Below, piece after piece: positions 24,181-34,369 of a stretch of DNA of 64,000 nt. Within the stretch, counting starts at the first letter, position 1. Each line of letters starts with the position of its first letter. The stretch lies in NCBI GenBank assembly GCA_963930655.1, contig OZ005621.1:6187001-6251000 (forward strand). The letters are read 5' to 3'. Both the position numbers and the translations under genes were made by a program. The DNA is from Myrica gale. Lineage: Eukaryota > Streptophyta > Magnoliopsida > Fagales > Myricaceae. Below the pieces are notes generated by a model that was not told where the DNA came from, did not search any database, and saw nothing but the letters and a program-made list of their open reading frames with translations.

Positions 24181-24800
24181 AGTGCTCATAAACTCATGGC
24201 TTATGGACACTTGTATACGTTGTCTGAAACAAGGTGTCAATGGCAAAAGACATCGAACTTTAATTTGATATTTACCAAAATTTTACTAATATTGATAAAG
24301 ATTACATAGATCTTAAAAATTTCTCTGATTTGGTTGGATAAGTTGGCAACATTGACGAATTTTCTAAGAAATCAAACAGAATCCAACCAAACAACAAAAA
24401 AAGGCACAAACTTCATCTATAACACAAACCCTAGAAAATCAAATAAATTATTTTGTTCCAAAAGAACGTGAACATAAAAATCCAAATTATAAACACGAAA
24501 TAAAATACCTGAAATCCAAATTATTTGAATTTTGTTCCAAGTGCACATTACTATGAGGTCTGTTCTATATTAGAGAACATATTACAAAAAAAAAAAAATC
24601 CCTGCAGATGAAGGGGCCAGTTAAAAGTTTTTAAAATTTACAAGAAAAAAAATTAAAAATGGGACAACAGAAGGATAATTCTTCAAAATACATAAAATTG
24701 CCTACAAGGTTTGTTTCATACTAGTGCACATATATATATATATATAACCCTTATAGAGGGCACTAAACATCTCAAGCGCTGAAAAGCAGTCTTTTCCCCC
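24181..24800. other. intergenic DNA and 3' flank of AAE copy B
   Basis: No gene visible. A (TA)n tract lies at about 24730-24746. The right part should contain the AAE copy B 3' UTR. Confidence 0.45.
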
Positions 24801-24819
24801 TTCATCACCCATCACACAG

Positions 24820-27800
24820 TTACAACTTGCTGTTTGGTACAGGTCCCATCTCCTTCGCCTTAGCCCTCAGCAAATGCTTCTGCACCTTACCAGTAGCAGT
24901 CTTTGGCAATGGTCCAAACATCACAGATTTTGGAACCCAAAAAGCAGGCATCTTAGATCGGCAGAACTTAATTATGTCCTCTGCCAAACGTTTCTCATCA
25001 GATTTATCAACGCCAGGTTTTAGTGTCACAAACGCAAGAGGAGACTCACCCCAACGCTGGTCCGGCCTAGCCACCACAGATACCTCCGAAACGGCTGGAT
25101 GGAAGTACATAGCATTTTCCACCTCCACGCTACTGATGTTCTCTCCTCCAGATATAATGATATCCTTTGACCTATCTTTGATTTCTATATATCCATCTAG
25201 GTGCTTTACAGCCAGATCTCCTGAATGATACCAACCATTAGCAAAAGCCTCTTCATTTGCTTTTGGGTTCTTCAGGTAACCCTTCATCACAAGATTACCT
25301 CGAAATACAATCTCCCCGACAGTAGTTCCATCAGTGGGGACAGGTTGCATGGTTTGAGGGTTGACGACATCGAGGCCCTCCAAACCAACATATCGGACGC
25401 CTTGGCGTGCATTGAGACGAGCTTGGGTTTCAAGGGGCAACAAGTCCCACTCGGGCTTCCATGCATTTACAGTGGAGGGGCCATAAGTTTCTGAGAGACC
25501 GTAAGTGTGGGTGACACGGAAGCCTTTTTGAGACATTGCAAAGAGAACAGAAGGGGGTGGGGTTGCACCGGCCGTCGTTACATGAACAATGCGGGGGAGG
25601 GGAAGGATAGTTTCTTCAGGAGGGGCATTAGCAATGGTGTTGAGCACCACAGGTGCAGCAGAAAAGTGAGTCACACCATGGTTGGCTATGGCTGAGTAGA
25701 CTGCCTTAGCAGTAACCTGAAGAGAAAAAATGACTTTGAAGGACAATGAACATCAAGTAATATTAATATGATAGGCATTAGAGGGTAAGATTATATGATA
25801 AGGACCGCCTAATCTCTTTTGAACTCTAAAGTAGAATGTTAAGTATTAGCAACTCTTCTGGTTTACCTGGCGAAGGCATATGTTAGTCCCACAAACAGCT
25901 GCGAGAGACCAAGTGAAACACCAACCATTGCAATGGAACATGGGTAGAGTCCACAGATATACAGCTCCTTCCTTCATCCCCCAGATGATAGGATTACTCA
26001 AAGACATGAGATATGCTCCTCGGTGACACAACACCACCCCCTTAGGACTAGCTGTTGTGCCGGATGTATAACCCAAAGCAATGCTCTGCCACTCATCCTC
26101 TGGTGGTTTCCAAGCAAACTCAGGGTCACCAGTTTCCAGGAATTTTTCATATTCAATGGCCCCTTTTCCCAAAGCATATATGAGTGTGTCAGGGTCACAG
26201 TTTTCATCACCTATGACAACTAAAAGGGGAGGCCTGTAACTGTTGTTTTTCTCTGTCAAGATCTTCAGAGCTTTCTCTGCCAAAGCAAAAAATTCTTGAT
26301 CCACCATCACAACTGCAGCTGACGAATGACCAATTTGGAAAGCAATGGTTGATTCATTCAGACGAATATTTACAGTGTTTAGAACTGCTCCAGCCATTGG
26401 AACTCCAAAATGAGCTTCATAGGTGGCTGGGATATTTGGTGCGATTACTGCTACCTGTTAGAGAATATCAGAAAGAAGACATTAATATGCTTTCTATGAC
26501 TTATAGGAGATAAATACCCAGAAAATAAAGGCCTGGATAAGGCTCGAAAAAATATGAGAAATGGTTCCCTCATCTTTATGATATTTAAATGACGCAGTGA
26601 AAAGGATTGAAGCTAAGCGACAACAAATGATAGGCAGACCATGTGGGAAGGTAAGCGACAAAAAGGAATCTAAAGCAACTCCATGAACTATTAGTTCCGT
26701 GGAAAGTGACTGGAAAACGTGGTATTGGACATCACCATTTCCTTGTTTCCTTTCATTTTCAAGATGCACCTCAACAATTCAGGTACGTATGATAAGTAAT
26801 GTCTTTAGGCAAGATAAGAATCTAGCAGCAGAGAGATATTGAGGATTATTATGCTAACACGTAATAATGCAAGTGAGGCACGTACGATTAACCCAAAGAG
26901 CATTCAAACTTTTCTGTCTTTTCTTTAGAGATGGCCCTTTTCGTCGGTTGAAGTAATCTCTTAGAGCTCACCGTATTCGTTGTTCTCCTATATATTTTTG
27001 CTTACACTCTTTATAAGGAAAGGGTTTGATTTGCCTTCGTCTATGTTGACCCCAATAAGGCCCATGTGGGAACCACCTAACATACACAACTTAATCATTG
27101 TAGATGACTATGGCAGTGCCAAATAGGCCATCTTTACACTCCATTCCAATTTTATCCTACATGCATAAAAGAAAAAGTTTCTAGAGAAATCTATAGGATT
27201 TTGGACCGCAACACCAACTACTAGGTGCACACATTCAAAAAACTAGTTCTCTCCCGTTGCGTAAAAATTGAAGAGCGAAATTGACTCACATCAATATCTA
27301 AAAAAATAATTAACTTCCTAATTTATTTTAAGAGGTGAAGATATGAAGACATGAGCCATATCTGCCTGAAATAAAGCTAATTTGTAAGTGAAGTAAAAGC
27401 AGAACCACAATTCGGTATGCAGTGAAGCTCAACTATAAATTGTAAGTATTATTATCGGCAGTAAGCGACAATAACGACATCGGGTACTACATAATTAATG
27501 GAACCATCAGTCAAAACACGTTTTCTGGAAAGTATGGCTTGAGATGAGCTCTGTTTTGAGGATCCAAAAACAGGGATCAACTATGTGTTCTTCGGTGTGT
27601 AGTAGCCTAGTAGGTCTATGCTTTGACTGGTAACAAAAGCGGAAAATGAAGAGTAGAAAGGATCGAAACGTCCAATTCTCAAAGGATCAAAGCAATAGGA
27701 AATCCTCTTCACCTAATTATTTACTTTTTTATTTTTAATTAAGTTCCAAAGGAACCAAACAGAGAGGGAGGAGAAAGCTCTTCAAACAGCACCAAAGACT

Positions 27801-28039
27801 ACTAAGGAAGTGAAAGTTACCGTGCAACCAGGGCCGATGGAGTGGGTAGAGAGAGCGGAGGCCAATCGACGGCAACGCTGATAAGTCTCTCGCCAAGTGT
27901 AACGCCGAGATTCATGGACCACCGAAAGTCTGGTGGGGTGCACCAACGCGGCCCGGTCCAAAAACCAGAGCGGAGTCAAAGAAGTGTAGTTCGCGGCGTT
28001 CTTGGGCAGATCGTCTATGTCTTTCCCCAACATCGCCAT
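24820..28039 (-). CDS. AAE7: peroxisomal acyl-activating enzyme, ACN1/AAE7-like, copy B (567 aa)
   Basis: Second tandem copy, same orientation and exon structure as copy A: 27821-28039 (73 codons), 25867-26454 (196) and 24820-25716 (298 plus stop). Exons 2 and 3 have exactly the same lengths in all three copies. The start MAMLGKDIDDLPKNAANY is closest to the usual family N-terminus. Motifs YTSGTTASPKG, SKDIIISGGENISS, TATGKVQKH and the C-terminal SKL are intact and no stops interrupt the frame. Introns differ in length from copy A, so the duplication is not very recent. Probably a functional acetate or short-chain acyl-CoA synthetase in peroxisomes; functional split from copy A is unknown. 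Confidence 0.9.
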
Positions 28040-28148
28040 CTCTCACTCTCTCCCTAGCTCTCTTTCTCTCTTTGCCTCTCGCTCCCTCTCTGCGTCGCGT
28101 CTTATGTTTCGTGTTTCTAAATATGACGATCCTAGAACTATGTAGAGA

Positions 28149-28158
28149 GTTTAAATAG
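28149..28158 (-). promoter_or_regulatory. TATA-like element of AAE copy B
   Basis: CTATTTAAAC on the minus strand about 110 bp upstream of the start codon, at the position equivalent to the TATA box of copy A. Confidence 0.5.
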
Positions 28159-28397
28159 AGGGCTCATGGACTGTGCGGAGCGTGTGATTCGACAGCTCTT
28201 TAATCGACGACAGGTGGGCCCGCGCCATTTCGGTCCACCGCTCGTTTTGGTGCGACGGGTATCAGACTGACCAGATTAACCTCAGTCATTTTGCATTATA
28301 CCTTGTAAAAGCTGGAGGCATGCGGGACACAGTGATGGAAACATGCAAGAAAGTCAAGAATGTCAAATTTTTTCAAAGACACAATTTTAAATTGGGA

Positions 28398-28624
28398 TAA
28401 ATATAAAATTGGTCTATGTGCTATACGTAAAAATCGATTTTAGTCATTGTGATATGAAAAATATTTATTTAGTTTTTGTGATTTCAGAAAGTGATAAAAT
28501 CAGTCCATAATAGAAGATCGATAACAAACGAAAATAGAATCACAGGGACTAAATCGATGATTTTCATATCACAGAGATTAAATCGATTTTTTCGTATAGC
28601 ACAAGGACTGATTTTGCATTTATC
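28398..28624. mobile_element. short inverted-repeat element (MITE-like)
   Basis: The left half (CTATACGTAAAAATCGATTT, then GTGATATGAAAAAT) returns inverted in the right half (ATTTTCATATCAC, then AAATCGATTTTTTCGTATAG). The two arms fold on each other with a short loop. No coding capacity. Confidence 0.5.
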
Positions 28625-29485
28625 ACTTTTAAATAATATAATGTTTTTGTAGAAAAGTTGATTATGTTCGGTTTATTTTAATTTTTAATCAATTTTAATA
28701 TTTTTATAAATTTTAATTATTTTGTACAAACTTCAATGACTGTTTACAAATTCTAATAATTTTTAATAAACTTTTCATTAATTCCAAACAAAAATTATAC
28801 TGCCTTAAAAAAATAAACACAAAATATTTTCAAAAACAAACCAAATATCATATTCCTGTTTTATACCGTGGATATGTATGATCTTCTAGGCTTAGGAAAT
28901 TCTTTACGGCGCCTACCGCCTACGTCACTACGTGGAATTTTTTTTTTCAAAAAAAGCTAAATCTTGAAGATTATTATATTATTTTAATGATAAAGATACA
29001 GAAGGGATTGAGTTACCTTCTCCGAATGATTAGAAAAAGATATCCTTACCGCGTCATCCATACTCCATAGTACGTTTAAAATATTTTCACAAGCTTGTCA
29101 CGTAAGAGCAATGTAGAGAAATGGCTGGCCCACCTTAAATGTTGATGGGTTAAATTTTTCTGGGCCCATTTCTTAGTAAGCCCAATCCGAGAGGAGGAAA
29201 TCAGAATCCGTAACTGACTGCTAGATATGGCTGGCCCACCTAAAATGTTGATAGCCCGACTAGTAAGTACGAAGGTCTAAAAAAGGCATCTAAGAGAGTG
29301 TGGGGAGGGAAAGATCCTATCCGCAGACCGTTGCAAACCAAGGCCCAAGCGGGCCTGTATTTTTCTTGTTATTATCATATATAAAATCTATTGTGTTATA
29401 TGTAGTATTAATATTTATTATGAAGAAATCAATTATCCTGAAAAGTTCAGGTACTGAGCACGAATCCGACTCTATGCGTCGTTTA
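28625..29485. other. intergenic DNA
   Basis: No gene visible. The segment near 29312-29390 (AAAGATCCTATC...GTTGCAAACCAAG) recurs at about 40228-40300, so pieces of this intergenic DNA were duplicated along with the AAE region. Confidence 0.45.
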
Positions 29486-29668
29486 GGTAGTGTTTGTTTG
29501 TGAAAAATTTGAGGATTATTCTCAAAATTTTAAGAATCTTTACTTTATTGAGATTTATTGGAGTTTGTGAAAAGTAGAATGCGTATGTGTAAAAGTTAAA
29601 AATTTTGGAGTGTGTTTATTTTGTTGGAAATTTCGAAATCCCAAAATTTTGAGGAAACAAACACCACC
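29486..29668. mobile_element. Tourist-like MITE, family 2 (183 bp)
   Basis: Ends GGTAGTGTTTGTTTG and AAACAAACACCACC are inverted repeats, flanked on both sides by TTA (29483-29485 and 29669-29671), the classic PIF/Harbinger target duplication. AT-rich interior without coding frame. Confidence 0.75.
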
Positions 29669-30013
29669 TTAAAATATCAAGTGACACATCAGGAAGATAT
29701 ATCCTTCTGCCAATATTAAATATTTATCAATAATTTCACACATTAAATTGCCCGTTACACTCTGACTACAACATTAAAAAAAATACGTACGTGGTCCTGG
29801 TCCAACGACCATAAACATGGAGATTTATATATATAGCAGGCGTTTAAATCGTATTATTCTATAATAGATAACCTAGGTGTCTTTTAAAATTGTGGTGCAT
29901 GGCTGCTAGACCTCCTTAAAAGTGTTTCAGATTGGCTTTGGTGGACTAGTCCATCGTGGTCATGTCAACTGTCAAGTGTTTCAGATTTCTTGAAAAACAC
30001 TCCCATTGGATAA

Positions 30014-30352
30014 GAGGAACGCTTGGCGTTCGCCTCGCGTTCGCCTCGCGTTCGCCTGCCGAATAAAAAATTCGCTTCCCGTGGGCCCCGTTTTCAGCGT
30101 AAATGTTATGCTTTTTAATTTTTTTCTCCTGCCTCTTTACCTTCGAGGGTCTCTCTCTCCCCACACATTTTCCCCCAAATCGTTTGTCTCCCTCCCCGAG
30201 CTCCCGCCCCCAAATTTACGGCTCCCTCTCTCCCCGTCGATTTTGCCCCAAATCAAACATTCCCACGCGATATTGTGCTTGGCTGGGTTTCGGGCGGCTG
30301 GAAATCTACTGTAAGTCTTGGTTTTGCTGGGTTTCGCCCCTAAATCTACTGT
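30014..30352 (+). repeat. left terminal inverted repeat of the MULE
   Basis: Inverted copy of 37423-37751. It differs mainly by one extra 11-bp unit (GCGTTCGCCTC) near the outer end. CT-rich, with many TCTCTCTCC tracts. It may contain the element's outward or inward promoter, as in other Mutator TIRs. Confidence 0.9.
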
Positions 30353-30555
30353 CTCTCCCCGTCTGCCCCCAAAACGAGAAGCCACCCCCCCAAACCCTAG
30401 ATCTCCCCGTCTCCCTCTCTCTCTCCTAGTCTGCCCCCTGAATCCCTAAATCTCCCGAGCCCCTCTCTGTTTCTCCCCGTCTGCCCCCAAATTGAAATGC
30501 CGCCCCCCAAACCCTAGATCCCCCCCGTCTCTCTCTCTCTCTCCGCGTCTGCACC

Positions 30556-31250
30556 CAAATCAGGCAGGGTTTGGGCAGGGTTTGGGGCTGGGTTGGGGCT
30601 GGTTTTCGACAGGGGCTGGGCTGGGTTGGGGCTGGGTTGGGGTTTGGGCTGGGTCGGGGCTGGGGTTTGGGCTGGCCTGGGGTTTGGGCTGGGGTTTGGG
30701 CTGGGCTGGGTTGGGGCTGGGCTGGGTTGGGGTTGGGGCTGGGTTTCGACTGGGGTTTGGGTTGGGTTGGGTCGGGGCTGGGGCTTGGGCTGGGTTGGGG
30801 TTGGGGCTGGGTCTGGGCTGGGGCTTGGGCTGGGTTGGGGTTGGGGCTGGGTCTGGGCTGGGGTTTGGGCTGGGTTGGGGTTGGGCTGGGTTGGGGCTAG
30901 GTTGAGGTTGGGGCTGGGCTGGGTTGGGCTGGGTTGGGGCTGGGTTGGGATTGAGGCTGGGTTGGGCTGGGTTGGGGTTGGGGCTGGGCTGGGTTGGGGC
31001 TGGGTTTCGACTGGGGTTTGGGTTGGGTCGGGGCTGGGGCTTGGGCTGGGTTGGGGTTGGGGTTGGGGCTGGGTCTGGGCTGGGGTTTGGGCTGGGCTGG
31101 GGTTGGGGCTGGGCTGGGTTGGGGCTGGGTTGGGGCTTCGGCTGGGTTTGGGTTGGGTCTGGGTTGGGGCTTGGGCTGGGTTGGGGTTGGGGCTGGGTCG
31201 GGGCTGGGTTTCGGGCTGGGTCGGGGCTGGGTTTAGACATGGTTTGGGCT
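30556..31250 (+). repeat. G-rich minisatellite (GGGGCTGGGTTGG-type units)
   Basis: About 700 bp of short degenerate units built from GGGTTGGGG, GGGCTGGG and GGGTTTGGGCT. The plus strand has almost no C outside GCT, so it is strongly GC-skewed and rich in potential G-quadruplex motifs. Long open frames exist in all frames of both strands (Gly/Trp/Leu-rich or Pro/Gln/Asn-rich) only because the repeats lack stops; they are not considered genes. Confidence 0.85.
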
Positions 31251-31317
31251 GGGCTGGTCTCACCTGGCTGGATTTCGACTGTGTTTCAGTGTCAAATCTA
31301 CTGTAAGTTTGGGTTTT

Positions 31318-32345
31318 GCATGGATTTTTACTGATTATGGCATGTAAAAATTATGGATTAATGTTCTGTATCTCATTATTTTGTTGGGTTTGCCTTGTTC
31401 ATCTTGCCTTGTCTCTTTGTGGGTTTTGCTGGGACTAGGCTGGCTTTTGTGTAATTAGGTTATCAATGTGTCTCAATTTGGTTATTTTGTGTGGCAGTTC
31501 TTGCATTCTGTTATAGCAATGTTTTTTTTTTCAAATAGATGCTTGTATATTTATGATTGTTTTCATGTTCTTTGACTTAGCAGATGGATTTTTACTGATT
31601 ATGGCATGTAAAAATTATGGATTTATGTTCTGTATCTCATTATTGTTGTTGGGTTTGCCTTGTTCATCTTGCCTTGTCTCTGTGTGGGTTTTGCTGGGAC
31701 TAGGCTGGCTTTTGTGTAATTAGGTTATCAATGTGTCTCAATTTGGTTATTTTGACAAATATATGCTTGTATATATCTGATTGTTTCTGTTCTTTGACTT
31801 AGCAGATGGATTTTTACTGATTACGGGATGTCAAAATTATGGATTTATGTTCTGTATCTCATTATTGTTGTTGGGTTTGCCTTGTTCATCTTGCCTTGTC
31901 TCTGTGTGGGTTTTGCTGGGACTAGGCTGGCTTTTGTGTAATTAGGTTATCAATGTGTCTCAATTTGGTTATTTTGACAAATATATGCTTGTATATATCT
32001 GATTGTTTCTGTTCTTTGACTTAGCAGATGGATTTTTACTGATTATGGGATGTCAAAATTATGGATTTATGTTCTGTATCTCATTATTGTTGTTGGGTTT
32101 GCCTTGTTCATCTTGCCTTGTCTCTGTGTGGGTTTTGCTGGGACTAGGCTGACTTTTGTGTAATTAGGTTATCAATGTGTCTCAATTTGGTATTTTGACA
32201 AATATATGCTTGTATATATCTGATTGTTTCTGTTCTTTGACTTAGCAGATGGATTTTTACTGATTATGGGATGTCAAAATTATGGATTTATGTTCTGTAT
32301 CTCATTATTTTGTTGGGTTTGCCTTGTTCATCCTGCCTTGTCTCT
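31318..32345 (+). repeat. tandem array of about 222-bp units within the MULE
   Basis: The marker CAGATGGATTTTTACTGATT recurs at about 31581, 31803, 32025 and 32246, with a diverged first unit near 31318, giving a period of 221-222 bp. Units are highly alike. They contain repeated TTTTGCTGGGACTAGGCTGG and poly-T stretches. No coding potential is apparent. Confidence 0.85.
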
Positions 32346-32357
32346 GTGTATGTTTTG

Positions 32358-33212
32358 CTGGTATGAGGCAGTGATGATATGCGGGCATGTTTAAATCAGA
32401 TGCTGGGAAAGGGTGCCGATTATTGGCGGGGCGACTCCGAGCCTCCCGTGTAAAATGACTATCACGTCCTTTTGCAAGGGCAGCTCGCTGTTGCAGCCAT
32501 GGTCAGAGTTGCCCTTTCTCCGATGTTTGAGAAAAGGCGAAACTGAGCCTCCTTCTCCTGTTCGCCTCGCGTTCTTCTGCCGAATATAAAATTCGTTTCT
32601 TGGCGTGGGCCCCGTTTCCAGCGTAAACGTTATGCTTTTTAATTTATAGCGGTCTTTAAGCTTAGACCGGTTTGCTTCTCCTGCCTCTTTAGCTTCACGG
32701 GTCTCTCTCTCCCCACACATTTGCCCCAAAATCGTTCTTGTCTCCCTCCCCGAGCTTTCGCCCCCATATTTACGCATCCCTCTCTGTAATTGAATGTATG
32801 AGGCAGTGATGATATGGTGGCATGTTTAAATCAGATATCGGGAAAGGGGTCCGTTTGATGGCGGGGCGACTCAGAGCCTCCCGTGTAAAATGTCTTTCAT
32901 GCCATTTTGCACGGGCAGCTCTATGTTGCAGCCATGGTCGGTGTTCCCTTTCTCCCTTTCTGAGAAAAGATGAATCTGAGCCTCCCGTGTTTGTAACACT
33001 TTTCAATTGATAGATTCAACGAAACAATGTAGTCAATGCCAGAATGCTAATTATTTAATATGCTGAGTGTTGTACAATATATAGCTGTCTTTGCTCTGTT
33101 TCTGTAATTGACAGATTGAGGTGGTGATGATATGAGGCTTGTTTAAATCAGACATCGGGAAAGGGTTCCGATTGTTGGCAGGGCCACCCCGAGGCTCCCG
33201 TGTAAAATTTAT
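32358..33212 (+). repeat. three dispersed copies of a 95-bp module and an internal TIR copy
   Basis: A module beginning GAGGCAGTGATGATATG and including CGGGAAAGGG and GGCGGGGCGAC occurs near 32366, 32800 and 33119, same orientation, progressively diverged. Between the first two, 32562-32785 is a diverged direct copy of the left TIR (GTTCGCCTCGCGTTC... to CCCCCATATTTACG). A third TIR inside the element suggests either an older MULE end captured here or a rearranged composite. Confidence 0.75.
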
Positions 33213-33851
33213 TTATTGACAATTTTGGTGAATTACGTTGTAAGTTTATTTGTTATTTATTGTAAATTTTGGTGAATTAAGTTGTAAGTTTATTTGTTAT
33301 TTATTGTAAGTTTTGGTAAATTAATTTGTAAGTTATTTATTGTAAATTAAGTTCTTTTGGCTAGCTCTAATATAGACCGTGCCAGTACTAAATTAGATTG
33401 TTATTTATTGTAAGTTAACGTTATTAACGAATAGAAGTAAGATTTGGGCAAAAAAAAAACCAGTACAAGTAAGAGACTATCCATCTAAAAAGCATACAGG
33501 GGCTCACAATTCATATTACAAGGCAAAATTTGGGCAAACGGGAATACATATATATGTAACTGGAACTCAAAAACAAGAAGCACCCCCACTCGACACACCA
33601 ACACCTGATCTCCCTTCCAGCAGTCCTTCAAGGAGTGGTGAACCCTTGCTGCCATCAGCAATCACCAACACAAATAACATGTACATGGCGAATTCAAAAT
33701 GAGTTAATTTCACTGCCCCCACACAAATAAATTCCACTGCCTTTCCAACTCGAATTCAAAATTAATGACAAAATGTCCCTGTTCTCATTATCATCAGAGA
33801 ATATAATCATCATAGAAGTACAAAGTGGATATTGTAGGATTATGTCCTAAG
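33213..33851. other. non-coding interior of the MULE, 3' of the transposase gene
   Basis: AT-rich DNA, including a short tandem motif (TTTATTTGTTATTTATTGTAA, about 33230-33360). The right half is likely the 3' UTR of the minus-strand chimeric gene. No other gene seen. Confidence 0.45.
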
Positions 33852-34369
33852 TCAACCAAGAACCATGAGCATGGAATTAATGGCATGCAACAAAAGATGA
33901 ATACTTGACATCTCAGCAGTACTAATTGTTGGCAAAGTACAGTGATTGTTGAGTATGGCATGAACTTGAAATAAGATAGGCCTAGCATGCATTGCAATTC
34001 CCGGATGAGTTGGAGTCATGGAGTTCGCCACGACCGTCATCCAAGCAAGTTTCTGTGGCGGGTTGTTTTTGATATCACAAGCCAACTGCCATAACAGGTT
34101 CAGCAAGACGCCTTGACTCAAAGGGGGAGGAACTGAAGCCAATATCCACCGTAGATCAACCTAGAAAAAATAGAATTATATTTACGAATACAAGTTAAGG
34201 TACAATTAATATTTGTGCACAATATTAGATGAGAGAATTTTACCGTTGAGCATAACCAGACGACAATGGACATATCATTACTCTGTAGGGCTACATTAAA
34301 AGCTTTTTCAAAATTCTGTTCAAACACCAACTTTGATAACTCCATTGTTAGATCAACTGGCATTCGAAC
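33852..34369 (-). other. VCS: captured VARICOSE/EDC4 C-terminal exons
   Basis: Exons 4-5 of the chimeric gene. They align from memory with the last about 145 residues of plant VARICOSE, including the intron between WLCSxV and DL, so genomic DNA, not a cDNA, was captured. The reading frame has no stops, which suggests either recent capture or selection. Confidence 0.75.

Noticed and set aside
30492-31334. Long open frames on both strands encoding Gly/Trp/Leu-rich or Pro/Gln/Asn-rich proteins up to 249 aa
   Set aside because: They exist in nearly every frame of a stop-free G-rich minisatellite, with no start context, motif or splice logic. They are repeat artefacts.
33852-34369. VARICOSE exons as an independent host gene adjacent to the transposon
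   Set aside because: They lie inside the terminal inverted repeats, lack an upstream WD40 portion, and the same join occurs in the deleted relative at 23.6 kb, so they belong to the element.
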